64,000 bases of DNA from CAWCUZ01 sp963798795 (GCA_963798795.1 CAWCUZ010000001.1:2170001-2234000), one strand, 5' to 3'; counted from the first letter of the stretch, positions 25,226 through 34,377 are shown. The notes: generated from the letters alone by a model not told the origin. Numbers and translations: made by a program.

Positions 25226-25727
25226 ATGGCCAAGACCCACCTTCATCTGACCGTGAACGGCGAGCCGGTCGAGGCGCTCGTCGACGGATACAAGACCCTG
25301 CTCGAAGTGCTGCGCGAAGACCTGCAGCTCACCGGCACCAAGCACGGCTGCGAGCTCGGCGAGTGCGGCGCGTGCGCCGTGCTGGTGGATGGCGAGCCGG
25401 TGCTGTCGTGCCTGGCGCTGGCCGCCGAATCACGACGAGGCCGTTGTCACGACCGTCGAAGGACTCGTGCAGGAGGGCCGCCTGCATCCGCTTCAGGAGG
25501 CATTTGCCGACCTCGGCGCCGCGCAATGCGGATACTGCACGCCGGGCATCCTGATGACAGCCAAGGCGCTCCTGGATCACGAACCCGCGCCCTCGCGCGA
25601 CCGCATCCGCGAGGCGCTGTCCGGCAACCTGTGCCGCTGCACCGGCTACCTCCAGATTTTCGAGGCGGTCGAGGAAGCGGCGCGGCGGATGGCGGCCGGC
25701 CCGGCGCCCGACGGAGGCCGGAAATGA
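25226..25727 (+). CDS. Molybdenum hydroxylase, [2Fe-2S] small subunit (4-hydroxybenzoyl-CoA reductase gamma-like), frameshifted
   Basis: Electron-transfer subunit of a xanthine-dehydrogenase-family enzyme. The N-terminal plant-ferredoxin domain has the cluster motif GCELGECGACAVLVDG...SCLAL; the C-terminal helical domain has QCGYCTPGILM and GNLCRCTGY, the second cluster. The two halves lie in different frames, joined near 25425 by what looks like one extra base. The length of about 166 residues is typical. It overlaps the large-subunit start (ATGA at 25724). All eight cluster cysteines are present, so the intact protein would be functional. Confidence 0.82.
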
Positions 25728-28206
25728 GCCAGTCCACCCGCGTCGATCGGCCAGCCGCGGCGCCGCGTGGACGGCCGCGCCAAGGTCACCGGCCAGACGA
25801 AGTATCGCCGACGACGTGGTGCTGCCGCGGATGGTGCACGCGAAGCTGCTGCGCTCGCCGCACCCCCACGCGCGCATTCGTCGCATCGACGCCTCGAAGG
25901 CGGAAGCGCAGCCCGGCGTGCTGCTGGTCCTCACGGGCGACTTGTTCCCCATCGCGTACGGCGTGCTGCCGGTGAGCCACGACGAGCACGCGCTCTGTCG
26001 CGACAAGGTGCGGTTCGTCGGCGATCCCGTGGCCGCGGTGGTCGCGCGCGACGAAGCCACCGCCGCCGAGGCGCTGAACCTGATCGACGTCGACTACGAG
26101 CCGCTCCAGACCATCGCGTCGCCCGAGGAGGCGCTGAAGACGCCGGAGCCGCGCATCCACGAGTACGGCGACGGCGGCAACGTCCACAAGGCCGTGGCGC
26201 TCCAGTTCGGCGACGCGCCTGCGGCGGTGGACTCGGCCGACCACGTCTTCGACGACGTCTTTTTCTACGAGGGCAACACCCACCTCCCGATCGAACAACA
26301 CGCGGCCGTCGCGGCCCGTGACCCCGACGGCAAGCTCGTCGTCTATTCGAGCACGCAGACGCCGCACTACCTTCACCGTGCGCTGGCCACGGCGCTGGAC
26401 ATGCCGGCCGCACATATCCGCGTCATCGCCACGCCGAACGGCGGCGGCTTCGGGGGCAAGAGCGACCCGTTCAACCACGAAGTGGTCGTGGCCAAGGCGG
26501 CGCTGATGCTCGACCGGCCGGTCAAGGTGTGCCTCAACCGCGAGGAGGTCTTTTACTGCCACCGCGGACGGCATCCCGTCCTGATGCATTTCCGCACGGG
26601 CGTCACGCGCGACGGGCGGCTGACCGGCATCGACCTGCAGACGCTGCTCGACGGCGGGGCCTACGGGTCGTACGGCGTGGCCAGCACGTTCTACACGGGC
26701 GCCCTGCAGACGGTCACCTACCGGATTCCGACGTACCGCTTCCGCGGCTGCCGCACGTTCACGAACAAGCCGCCGTGCGGTCCCAAGCGCGGGCATGGCA
26801 CGCCGCAGAGCCGCTTCGGGCAGGAAATCCAGCTCGACAAGATCGCCGAGACGCTCGGGATGGACCCGGCCGCGCTGCGGCTCAAGAACGTCGCGCCGCC
26901 CGACAGCCTCACCGCCAACTTCCTCCGCATCGGCACCATCGGCCTGGCTGCGTGCATCCGCCGGGCGACCGCGCGCGCCGACTGGGCGAACCGGTTCCGC
27001 AAGCTGCCGTACGGGCAGGGCCTCGGCCTCGCCTGCTCGTCGTATCTCTCGGGCGCCGGGCTGCCGATCAACTGGAACGACCTGCCGCATTCCGGCGTGC
27101 AGCTCAAGCTCGACCGCAGCGGCGGCGTCACCGCGTTCTGCGGCGCCACCGAAATCGGCCAGGGATCGGACGACGTGCTGGTCGCCTGCGTGGCGGAGGT
27201 GCTCGGCATCGAGCCGTTCGACATCCGTGCGGTGACCGGCGACACGGACCTCACGCCGGTCGACCTCGGCTCGTACTCGAGCCGCGTGACGCTGATGATG
27301 GGCAACGCGGCCGTTCGGGCCGCGACGCAGGCGCGCGACCAGATGGCCGGCCCGGTGGCGCGGCGCCTCGAGGTGCCGGTCGATCGGCTGCGGTTCGCGG
27401 ACCGGCGCGTGTTCGACCGCGACGACCCGTCTCGCGGCGTGACGTTCCAGGAAGCCGTCTGCATCGCCGAAACCGAGCTGGGCACGCTCGGGTCGGTGGG
27501 TTCCTACACACCGCCCAGGCCGGCCGCGAAATTCAAGGGCGGCGGCGTCGGACCGTCGCCGGCCTACTCGTACACGGCCGCGGTGGTCGAAGTGGACGTC
27601 GATCCCGAGACCGGCTGGGTGCGCGTGCCGCGCGTGTGGATCGCGCACGACATGGGCCGCGCGCTCAACCCGACCCTCGTCCGCGGCCAGGTCGAGGGCA
27701 GCGTGTACATGGGTCTCGGCGAGGCGCTGATGGAGGAGCAGGCGTTCCGGCGCCTGCCGCCGCGGCTGTCGAGCGCGCTCGTGCACAAGTTCCCGTCGAT
27801 CCTCGAATACAAGAGCCCGACCAGCCTCGACATGCCGGAGGTGTTCACCGACCTGATCGAAGACCCCGACCCGGCCGGCCCGTTCGGCGCGAAGGAAGTG
27901 GGTCAGGGGCCGCTCCTGCCGATCATGCCCGCCGTCGCCAACGCGGTGTACGACGCGGTCGGCGTGCGCATAGACGAGGTGCCGATCACGCCGGAGAAGA
28001 TCCTCAAGGCGCTCGCCGCCAAGGCGAGCGGCAAGCCGGCGCGATACGGACCGGCCTCGTTCCCGGCGGTGCCCTGGCCCGAGCCGCTGCTCGTGACCCC
28101 GCCGTGGGACGGCGGCGACGGTCGCGCGTCCAACGAGCCGCCGCGCAAGTCGGCGCGGCGCAAGGCCGAGGCGGGCGTGGAAGCCAACGCGGGGGTGCGG
28201 CGATGA
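25724..28206 (+). CDS. Molybdenum hydroxylase, molybdopterin large subunit (4-hydroxybenzoyl-CoA reductase alpha-like)
   Basis: About 827 residues. The first 30 codons need two frame corrections (MSQSTRVDRP, then DGRAKVTGQTKY, then DDVVLPRMVHAKLLRSPHPHARI); from 25816 onward the frame is intact. Substrate/Moco motifs include PNGGGFGGKSDPF, KPPCGPKRGHGTPQ, GATEIGQGSDDVL and the catalytic Glu region PFGAKEVGQGP. The CGPKRGHG and PHSGVQ segments resemble the 4-hydroxybenzoyl-CoA reductase branch more than xanthine or CO dehydrogenases. That enzyme removes the para-hydroxyl of 4-hydroxybenzoyl-CoA, but related hydroxylases act on other aromatics. Order small-large-medium subunit differs from xdhABC. 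Confidence 0.85.
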
Positions 28207-29232
28207 TGCGGCTGCCCGAGTTCCGCTATCGTCGCGCCCGCGCACGATCGAGGACGCCGCGCGCCTGGCTGGCGGACGCCGGACCCGCCGCCATGCTGCT
28301 CGCCGGCGGCACGGACCTGCTGCCCAACATGAAGCGGCGGCAGCAGACGCCGCGCGTCGGTGATCTCGCTGCGCCGCGTGAGGGCGCTCCGCGGCACCCG
28401 CCACGGCGCCGAGGCCTCACGATGGGCGCCGGCCACGACGCTCACCGACATCGTTCGCGACGCGCGGGTGCGCGGCGGCGACCGGGCCTGTGGCAGGCGG
28501 CCGCGCAGATCGCCACGCCCCACCTGCGCAACATGGGCACGATCGGCGGCAACCTGTGCCTCGACACGCGCTGCACGTACTACGACCAGACACTCGAGTG
28601 GCGCAGCGCGATCAACTTCTGCATGAAGAAGGACGGCGAGACCTGCTGGGTCGCCACCTCGAGCCCGCGCTGCCTGGCCGTGTCGTCCACCGACACCGCG
28701 CCGATGCTCGCGGCGCTCGGCGCCCGCGTGCGCCTGGTCTCGGCGCGCGGCGAGCGCATTGTCGACCTCCTCGACCTCTATCGAAACGACGGCATGCACT
28801 ACCTCACCCGGCGGCCGGACGAAGTCCTGACGGAGGCGATCGTGCCCGACCTGCAGCGGCTGGCGCAGCACCTACTGGAAGCTGCGCCGGCGCGGCTCGT
28901 TCGACTTCCCCGTCGCCTCGGCCGCGGTCGCCGTCCGGCTCGAGCCGGACGGCCGCGTCGCCGATGCGCGCGTCGTCCTGGGCGCCGTCGCCTCCCAGCC
29001 GTTGCCGTCGGCGACCGCCATCGACCTGCTGCGCGGGCGGCTGCTCGACGACGAGACGATCGCCGCGGCGGCCGATGCCGCCTACGGTGTCGCCAAGCCG
29101 ATGGACAACACCGATTTCGAGCTGGTGTGGCGCAAGAAGATGGTCAGGGCGCTCGCCACCTACGCCCTGCGCGAGCTCCGGGGCGACGACGTGCGTGCCC
29201 TGCGCGAACGCGTGGCGCGAATTCTGATGTAG
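28203..29232 (+). CDS. Molybdenum hydroxylase, FAD medium subunit with extra Fe-S loop (4-hydroxybenzoyl-CoA reductase beta-like), frameshifted
   Basis: FAD-binding subunit, recognisable through LLAGGTDLLPNMKRR and TPHLRNMGTIGGNLCLDTRC. It carries the loop CLDTRCTYYDQTLEWRSAIN followed by FCMKKDGETCW and SPRCLAVSSTD, with five cysteines; an Fe-S loop here is the distinguishing feature of the 4-hydroxybenzoyl-CoA reductase beta subunit, which binds an additional [4Fe-4S] cluster. Several frame changes are needed (about 28235, 28268, 28350-28490, 28855), so the annotated span is not one continuous frame. The stop codon TAG (29230-29232) is supplied by the GTAG of a REP element. ATGA overlap with the large subunit. 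Confidence 0.8.
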
Positions 29233-29377
29233 CCGGCGGGCTTCAGCCCGCCGGACACGCCACCTCGATGTAGCCGGCGGGCTTCAGCCCGCCGGACACG
29301 CCACCTCGATGTAGCCGGCGGGCTTCAGCCCGCCGGACACGCCACCTCGATGTAGCCGGCGGGCTTCAGCCCGCCGG
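29229..29377 (+). repeat. REP array, four 41-bp units, 3' side of the RAYT gene
   Basis: Units begin with GTAGCCGGCGGGCTTCAGCC at 29229, 29270, 29311 and 29352; each is a perfect hairpin (CCGGCGGGC/GCCCGCCGG) with GTAG at its base, followed by a constant linker. The first GTAG provides the stop codon of the preceding gene, and the last hairpin encodes the C-terminus of the RAYT transposase on the other strand. Confidence 0.92.
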
Positions 29378-29860
29378 TCGCTGATGAAACGCGTCCAGTA
29401 GCGCCTCCCGTGGAAACGCCACAGACCCGGAGTACGGATAGTCCAGGGGCGCCTTCACCAGCCCGGCTCTTACCGGGTTCTCCAGGATGTAGCGGATCAC
29501 CGTCCACGTGTCGTCCTGACTCCGCAGCACGCGATCCCAGCTGGAGCGCTGCCAGAGCCTGCCGCCAACGCTCTGGCTGTACCAATAGCCGGACAACTGC
29601 TTTGCCCGATTGATGAATTGCACGGCATTGCTCGACAGCGATTCGCCGGCGGCGAGCAGGTGCAGGTGATCCGGCATGAAGCAGTACGCAAGGATTGCCA
29701 CCTCCGTGTCGTCCGCAGCTCTCACAATCTGCAACAGCGCGCGATCGACGCGTTCCGCCGAATCGAACAGATGCTGTCGCCGCCACGTGCACCACGTGAG
29801 GGAATAGCGGTGCTGACCGCAATAGTCGAACGCTCTGAGTCGGGGTGTGGAGCGACGCAC
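29366..29860 (-). mobile_element. REP-associated tyrosine transposase (RAYT, Y1/HUH family)
   Basis: A 164-residue IS200-like single-strand transposase. The HUH pair is His65/His67 in CFMPDHLHLLA; the catalytic tyrosine is Tyr124 in VIRYILENPVRAG, by alignment with E. coli RayT (DYIYINPVKHG). WQRSSWDRVLR is the other family signature. The gene lies between two REP arrays whose hairpins carry the GTAG tetranucleotide recognised by RAYT proteins, so it is probably the enzyme that spread REPs through this genome. Its last codons and the TGA stop are inside a REP hairpin. RAYTs are usually domesticated single-copy genes that do not move themselves. Confidence 0.88.
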
Positions 29861-29881
29861 GTCGTGACGAAGGCACGACCC

Positions 29882-30010
29882 GGGCCGGACCGCAGGGCTG
29901 AAGCCCTGCGGCTACGCGTCGTCCCCCCGGGCCGGACCGCAGGGCTGAAGCCCTGCGGCTACGCGTCGTCCCCCCGGGCCGGACCGCAGGGCTGAAGCCC
30001 TGCGGCTACG
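29882..30010 (-). repeat. REP array, three 47-bp units, 5' side of the RAYT gene
   Basis: Units start GGGCCGGACCGCAGGGC at 29882, 29929 and 29976; each has the hairpin CCGCAGGGC-tgaa-GCCCTGCGG followed by CTAC (GTAG on the minus strand). The stem differs from the 3' array, so the two flanks derive from different REP subtypes. The first unit lies 22 bp upstream of the RAYT start. Confidence 0.9.
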
Positions 30011-30032
30011 GGTGGTACGCTAAACTACGTCA

Positions 30033-30056
30033 TCGCTACGCTGTTTTGCGTAGCGA
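30033..30056. promoter_or_regulatory. Perfect 9-bp dyad before the AAA ATPase gene
   Basis: TCGCTACGC and GCGTAGCGA are separated by six bases (TGTTTT), ending 6 bp before the ATG at 30063. It could be an operator or an RNA hairpin that hides the start region. A possible -10 box, TAAACT, lies at 30021-30026. Confidence 0.5.
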
Positions 30057-30062
30057 CATCCC

Positions 30063-31211
30063 ATGGCCGCCAATCCGTTCGTCTACGGCGAGGTCGTGCC
30101 GCGCGAGGCGTTCGTCGACCGCGTGGTGGAGCTCGACCGCCTCATCACCGATCTGGGCGACAGCCAGAAGATCTTCCTCATCTCCCCGCGCCGCTACGGC
30201 AAGTCGTCGCTCATCCGCCAGGCGCTCACGACGCTGGCACGGCGCAGGATCGCCACGATCGAAGTCAGCGTCAGCAGTTTCAGCTCCTACGTCGGTTTTC
30301 TCGAGGGCTACGCGCGCGCCGTTGCGGCGGCGCACCGCGACACCGCCGCCGCGCGATCCTGGATCCGGCAGGTGTTCACCGGCGTCCGGCCCGAACTGCG
30401 CCCCGGCCCCGACTCGAAAGGGAGCGCGCTGGCGCTCTCCTTCCCCGCCGTGCGCGGCGGGCGGGACGCCGTGCGGCTCGCCGACGAGGTCTTTGCGCTG
30501 CCCGCGCGGCTGGCCGGCAGTCTGGGCCGGCGGGTCGCTGTCGCCCTCGACGAGTTTCAGGCGATTGCGGCGTTCAACGGCGGCAGCGTGGAACAGGCGC
30601 TCCGGGCCGCCGTCCAGCAGCAGCGGCAGGTCGGCTACGTGTTCTCCGGTTCCGAGCCCAGCCTGATGGAGCAGATGGTCGGGCCGCGCCGGCCCTTCTA
30701 CAAGGCAGGGCCGGTGCTGCGGCTGCAGCGCATCCCGCCAGAGACGTTCGCGACGTTCGTGGAGCAGCGCTTCCGGCGGTCCGGCCTCGCGCCCGAACCC
30801 GGCCTGGGCGCCGCCGTCGTCGAGCTCGCCGGCAACCTCCCGTACGACGTCCAGCGGCTCGCGCACGAAGCCTGGGACGACGTGACGGCCGCGCGCCGGC
30901 GGCGTGTCGGCCTGGACGACCTGCACGCCACGCTCACGCGGCTGCTGGCGGAGCAGGACACGCTGTTCGAAACCGTCTGGGAGCGGTTGACGCTGGCGCA
31001 GCGCGCGGCGCTCCGCGCGGTCGTCCTGGAGCACGGCGTCGAGATCCTCGGCGCAGACGCGCGCGCCCGTCACCGGCTTGGCGGTGCGTCCAGTGTGCAG
31101 ACGTCGCTCGCCGCCCTGCAGCGGCTCGACCTCGTCGCGCGCGAGGACGACGGGCGCTACACGGTCGTGGATTCGCTGATGCGGGAGTGGGTGGCGCGCA
31201 CGACCTATTGA
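30063..31211 (+). CDS. AAA-type ATPase of the archaeal-ATPase family (PF01637-like)
   Basis: A 382-residue P-loop ATPase: Walker A SPRRYGKSSL (Lys47), Walker B VAVALDEFQ (Asp163/Glu164), a sensor-like FSGSEPSLM, and a C-terminal winged-helix domain with a final VVDSLMREWV. Members of this family are common in prokaryotic genomes, often next to mobile DNA, and their role is poorly known (some act in plasmid or defence contexts). The REP array and RAYT gene lie immediately upstream. No partner nuclease is adjacent. The start ATG follows a dyad symmetry, and the preceding 50 bp have no ribosome binding site. Confidence 0.85.
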   Translation: MAANPFVYGEVVPREAFVDRVVELDRLITDLGDSQKIFLISPRRYGKSSLIRQALTTLARRRIATIEVSVSSFSSYVGFLEGYARAVAAAHRDTAAARSWIRQVFTGVRPELRPGPDSKGSALALSFPAVRGGRDAVRLADEVFALPARLAGSLGRRVAVALDEFQAIAAFNGGSVEQALRAAVQQQRQVGYVFSGSEPSLMEQMVGPRRPFYKAGPVLRLQRIPPETFATFVEQRFRRSGLAPEPGLGAAVVELAGNLPYDVQRLAHEAWDDVTAARRRRVGLDDLHATLTRLLAEQDTLFETVWERLTLAQRAALRAVVLEHGVEILGADARARHRLGGASSVQTSLAALQRLDLVAREDDGRYTVVDSLMREWVARTTY

Positions 31212-31214
31212 CGC

Positions 31215-31961
31215 TCACGCCCCGCCGCAGGGCTGGCCCGAGACAATCGACAGCAGGATGACCGGATTGCGCCCGCGGCGCTTCACCGAGAACTCCGTGC
31301 CTCGCGGCACGATGCTGAACGACCCCGGCCCGATGCTCTGATCACGATGGCCGAGCGTGATCGTCGCGTCCCCCGCCACCACGTACACCATCTCGTCGGC
31401 GTCGTCATGGCTCGCCGCCGGCAGGAGGTCGAGCAGCCGGATGAGCCGCGCGCTCGTCGCGCCCGAACAGCCAATCGTGCGGTCGACGACCGGGTCCTTC
31501 TCGTCCAGCTCGCGCTCGGCAAGATTCGTGACGTCGACGGTCTTCGCCTCGCCCGGCGTGAGCACGGGCGCGGGCGGCGCGACGGGCTCGGGGGCCGGCG
31601 GCGGAGGGGGCGGCGGCGCGGCGGTCAGGGACGCCTCGGCGGACGTCCGCACGCCGGTTTTGAGCGTGACTTCCTTCTCGAGGGCCACGTAGCCGTCGTG
31701 CTCCACATGCGCCCGGTAGGTGCCCGCGCTCATGCTCTGGAACGTCACGGAGCCCTTGTCGTCGGTGGTCCCGTCGCGCGAGACGGCGCCCTCCACCTTG
31801 ACGCTCGCGTCGGCCAGCGGTTCACCCGTCCGCGACGTCACCAGCACCGCGAGCGTCGTCGCGCGGGCCGCGGTGGATCGCTGCGCCGGCGGGGCCCCGG
31901 CCCCGATCGAAAGCGCCACGCCCGACAATATTCCGAGGCGGAGGATCCAGGAGGAAGTCAT
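31215..31961 (-). CDS. Exported carboxypeptidase-regulatory-like + cupin fusion
   Basis: A 248-residue secreted protein. Signal peptide to about residue 25; then a carboxypeptidase regulatory-like beta-sandwich (TLAVLVTSRTGEPLADASVKV ... MSAGTYRAHVEHDGYVALEKEV), a Pro-rich linker (PPPPPPPAPEPVAPPAP), and a C-terminal cupin (SHDDADEMVYVVAGDATITLG ... PGSFSIVPRGTEFSVKRRGRNPVILLS). The two cysteines, in IGCSGA and GQPCGG, may form a disulfide. The cupin keeps His and Glu/Asp candidates for metal binding. The role is unknown. It is divergent from the membrane protein gene at 32069 and ends 3 bp from the ATPase stop. Confidence 0.78.
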   Translation of the reverse strand: MTSSWILRLGILSGVALSIGAGAPPAQRSTAARATTLAVLVTSRTGEPLADASVKVEGAVSRDGTTDDKGSVTFQSMSAGTYRAHVEHDGYVALEKEVTLKTGVRTSAEASLTAAPPPPPPPAPEPVAPPAPVLTPGEAKTVDVTNLAERELDEKDPVVDRTIGCSGATSARLIRLLDLLPAASHDDADEMVYVVAGDATITLGHRDQSIGPGSFSIVPRGTEFSVKRRGRNPVILLSIVSGQPCGGA

Positions 31962-32055
31962 ACCGTCAGCGTAGTGCGCGAACCCGGCCCAGGCAAGCGA
32001 CCAGGTGCGGGCTCTCGGCTTCCGGCTTTCGGCCTCGCGCGCCCTGAAACCGCGA

Positions 32056-32061
32056 TAGCAT
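32056..32061 (+). promoter_or_regulatory. Candidate -10 box for membrane protein gene
   Basis: TAGCAT, 7 bp before the ATG at 32069; no ribosome binding site, consistent with a leaderless start. Confidence 0.45.
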
Positions 32062-32068
32062 CCGGCCG

Positions 32069-33088
32069 ATGACGACAGCCTCACGCGCGCCTTCACCATC
32101 GCGGCCGCCGGTCCTGGCCTCGCTGGCCGATGGATGGCGCCGCGTCGCCGGTGCGCCCTGGCTCGTGATGGGCCTCCTGGTAGCCGTCTACCTGGCGGCG
32201 CTGACGGTCTCGTTCGACCTCGGAACCGTCGCCGGGGCCGACCGCGGCCCGGTCCCGCTTCTTCACGTCTATCCGGCGCCCACCGCCGCCGGCGGCACCT
32301 GGCTCCACGCGTGGACCGGCTGGTTGCACGGGCCGGCGTGGATCTTTGCGCACGAAGTGCTCGGATTCGGCGGCGCGTTCATCCTCCTGCCGTCGTGGAG
32401 CGCGTCCGGCTCGCCGATGGTTCTCGTCCCCACCCTGGCGACGTCGGCCGTGTTCCTGTCGTTCCTCGACGGCGGGATCCTGCTGCGGCTCGCGCGGCGG
32501 CGCCGGGTCGGGTCGGCCGGCTTCTTTTCCGCGTGCGGCGTGTTCTTTGTGCGGTTCCTGTGGGTCGGCGCGCTCTCCGGCGCGATGTACTACGCGCTCT
32601 TCCGGTGGGCGCTGCCGGCGGCGTTCCGGCTGGCCGGACCGTCCCCACTCGACCGATCGACGACGCCGGGACGGGCCGCGGTGTCGTGGCTGTTGCTGGC
32701 GGTCGTGCTCGGCCTCGGCCTGGTCATCGACCTGGCCAAGGTCCGTGCCGTCGTCGAGGATCGCCGCAGCATGGTCGGCGCGATCGCCGCCTCGCTTCGT
32801 TTCATTCGCCTGCTGCCGGGCCGCGCCGTCGCCCTCTATCTCCTGAACGGCGCCATCCTCTGGCTCCTCATCCTTCCGGCCCGGCTCGCGATCGTCGGCG
32901 CGACGCCGATGTGGATGCTGCATCTGCTGGGCTGGGCGACGCTGCTCGCCGTCCTCGTCGTTCGGCTGGCATTCATGGCGTCCGAGACGGCCCTGTTCCA
33001 GGCCGCGCTCGCGCACGCCGGCTACGTGGCCGTCCCGCCTCCCGTGTGGCCGGACTCGCCCAGCGCGGACCCCGCCGCGCTGGCGTGA
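32069..33088 (+). CDS. Polytopic membrane protein of unknown function
   Basis: A 339-residue protein with about six predicted membrane segments (PWLVMGLLVAVYLAALTVSF, LATSAVFLSFLDGGILLRLA, FVRFLWVGALSGAMYYALFRW, AVSWLLLAVVLGLGLVIDLAKV, ALYLLNGAILWLLILPARLAI, LLGWATLLAVLVVRLAFMAS). The loop AKVRAVVEDRRSMVGAIAASLRFI between two helices is typical of DUF-type membrane proteins that look like glycerophosphodiesterase membrane domains, but I cannot name the family. The following GT-C-like gene starts 5 bp downstream, so the two form an operon. Confidence 0.7.
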   Translation: MTTASRAPSPSRPPVLASLADGWRRVAGAPWLVMGLLVAVYLAALTVSFDLGTVAGADRGPVPLLHVYPAPTAAGGTWLHAWTGWLHGPAWIFAHEVLGFGGAFILLPSWSASGSPMVLVPTLATSAVFLSFLDGGILLRLARRRRVGSAGFFSACGVFFVRFLWVGALSGAMYYALFRWALPAAFRLAGPSPLDRSTTPGRAAVSWLLLAVVLGLGLVIDLAKVRAVVEDRRSMVGAIAASLRFIRLLPGRAVALYLLNGAILWLLILPARLAIVGATPMWMLHLLGWATLLAVLVVRLAFMASETALFQAALAHAGYVAVPPPVWPDSPSADPAALA

Positions 33089-33093
33089 GTCGC

Positions 33094-34377
33094 ATGCGCG
33101 AGGTTCCGAGCCCGGTGCTTCTGCGGATGCTCCGCGTCGCGCCGTTCCTGCTCTTTCTCGCCGTCTACGTGCCCACCGCCGGCCACGGCTTCATCCGGGA
33201 CGACTACGCCTGGATCCTGCAGAGCCGGGTCGTGCACGCCGGCGACCTCGTGCGCGTGCTGCACAGCGACAACGGGTTCTATCGTCCGCTCGTGGCGCTG
33301 ACCTTCACGATCGACGAGTGGCTCTTCGACCTGCATCCCCTCCCGTACGGCCTGACGAACGTGTTGCTCGCGCTGCTGTGCGCGGCCGTGATCGCCCGGC
33401 TCGCGCGGGCGCTGCGGCTGCCCTCCGGCGCCGCGGTTCTGGCCGCAGCGCTGTGGCTGCTGAACTTCCATGGCCTCGGCATGGCCGTCCTCTGGATCAG
33501 CGGACGGACGTCGCTGCTCGCGACCCTGGCGGCCGTGCTGGCGGCCACGGCCGTCGTCCGCGGCCGCCTGGCGGCGGCCGTGGCGTGGCTCGCGGCGGCG
33601 CTGTTCGCCAAGGAGGAAGCCGTCCTGCTGCCACTGGTGCTGCTGGCCTGGCTCCGCTTCCTGCGCCCAGTCTCGCCGGACGGCCGCGCGCCGCTGCGGC
33701 TGCGCGCGTGGGCCGGATGGTCGCTGGCCGCGCTGGGCGGCTACCTGGCGGCGCGCATGACGACGCACGCGATGACGCCAGGCGACGCGCCGTCCTTCTA
33801 CCAGATGTCGCTCGCCGCTCTGCCGGCCAACGTCCTCGAGTACGCCGATCGCGCTGCGACCGTCTCGGCGGCCGTGCTGTTGCTGGCGCTCGTCACGCTC
33901 GGCCGCGCGCGGCCGTTCACCGACCAGCGGACGCGCGCGATCGTGTGGTGCGGCCTGGTCTGGCTGGTCGTCTCCTTCGGGCCGACGATCCTCCTGCCCG
34001 TCCGATCCGATCTGTATGCGTGTCTGCCTTCGGTCGGCGCCTGCCTGGCCGCGGCCGCGGTCTGCACTCGATTGTGGGACGCGTCGACGGCGGTGCGCCG
34101 CCAGCGCGCCGCCGTGGCCGGGCTGGTGCTGCTCGCGCTCGCGAGCCCTGTGTACTACATCCGCACGATCCGCTGGACCTCGCTCGCAGAGTTCGCGGCG
34201 GCCAGGCTCGACGAACTGGAGGCGGTCACTGAACGGCTCCCCGACGGCAGCCGGCTCGAGCTGCTCGATGACCGCAGCCAGCGCGCGAATCTGGACTCCG
34301 CGTTCGGGTCGCTGCTGGAAGATGCGCTCGAGCTTCGCACGGGACGCCGGTTCGACGTCAGCGTGCGGGAGCGCTAG
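33094..34377 (+). CDS. GT-C-fold-like polytopic membrane protein
   Basis: A 427-residue protein with about ten membrane helices. Near the N-terminus it has TAGHGFIRDDYAWIL, where the DD pair before the first loop resembles the catalytic Asp motif of GT-C glycosyltransferases (PMT/DUF-type, dolichol- or polyprenyl-phosphate sugar donors). A periplasmic segment SFYQMSLAALPANVLEYADRA and a soluble C-terminal tail (ERLPDGSRLELLDDRSQ) follow. A role in adding sugars to envelope polymers is inferred only. The ATG at 33094 lies 5 bp after the upstream stop codon; the 3' end overlaps the convergent gene by 4 bp. Confidence 0.7.
   Translation: MREVPSPVLLRMLRVAPFLLFLAVYVPTAGHGFIRDDYAWILQSRVVHAGDLVRVLHSDNGFYRPLVALTFTIDEWLFDLHPLPYGLTNVLLALLCAAVIARLARALRLPSGAAVLAAALWLLNFHGLGMAVLWISGRTSLLATLAAVLAATAVVRGRLAAAVAWLAAALFAKEEAVLLPLVLLAWLRFLRPVSPDGRAPLRLRAWAGWSLAALGGYLAARMTTHAMTPGDAPSFYQMSLAALPANVLEYADRAATVSAAVLLLALVTLGRARPFTDQRTRAIVWCGLVWLVVSFGPTILLPVRSDLYACLPSVGACLAAAAVCTRLWDASTAVRRQRAAVAGLVLLALASPVYYIRTIRWTSLAEFAAARLDELEAVTERLPDGSRLELLDDRSQRANLDSAFGSLLEDALELRTGRRFDVSVRER

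Noticed and set aside
25425..25805. Frame changes in the hydroxylase genes considered as programmed frameshifting
   Set aside because: No slippery heptamers or downstream structures recur at the sites, and the same kind of extra base appears in unrelated genes.
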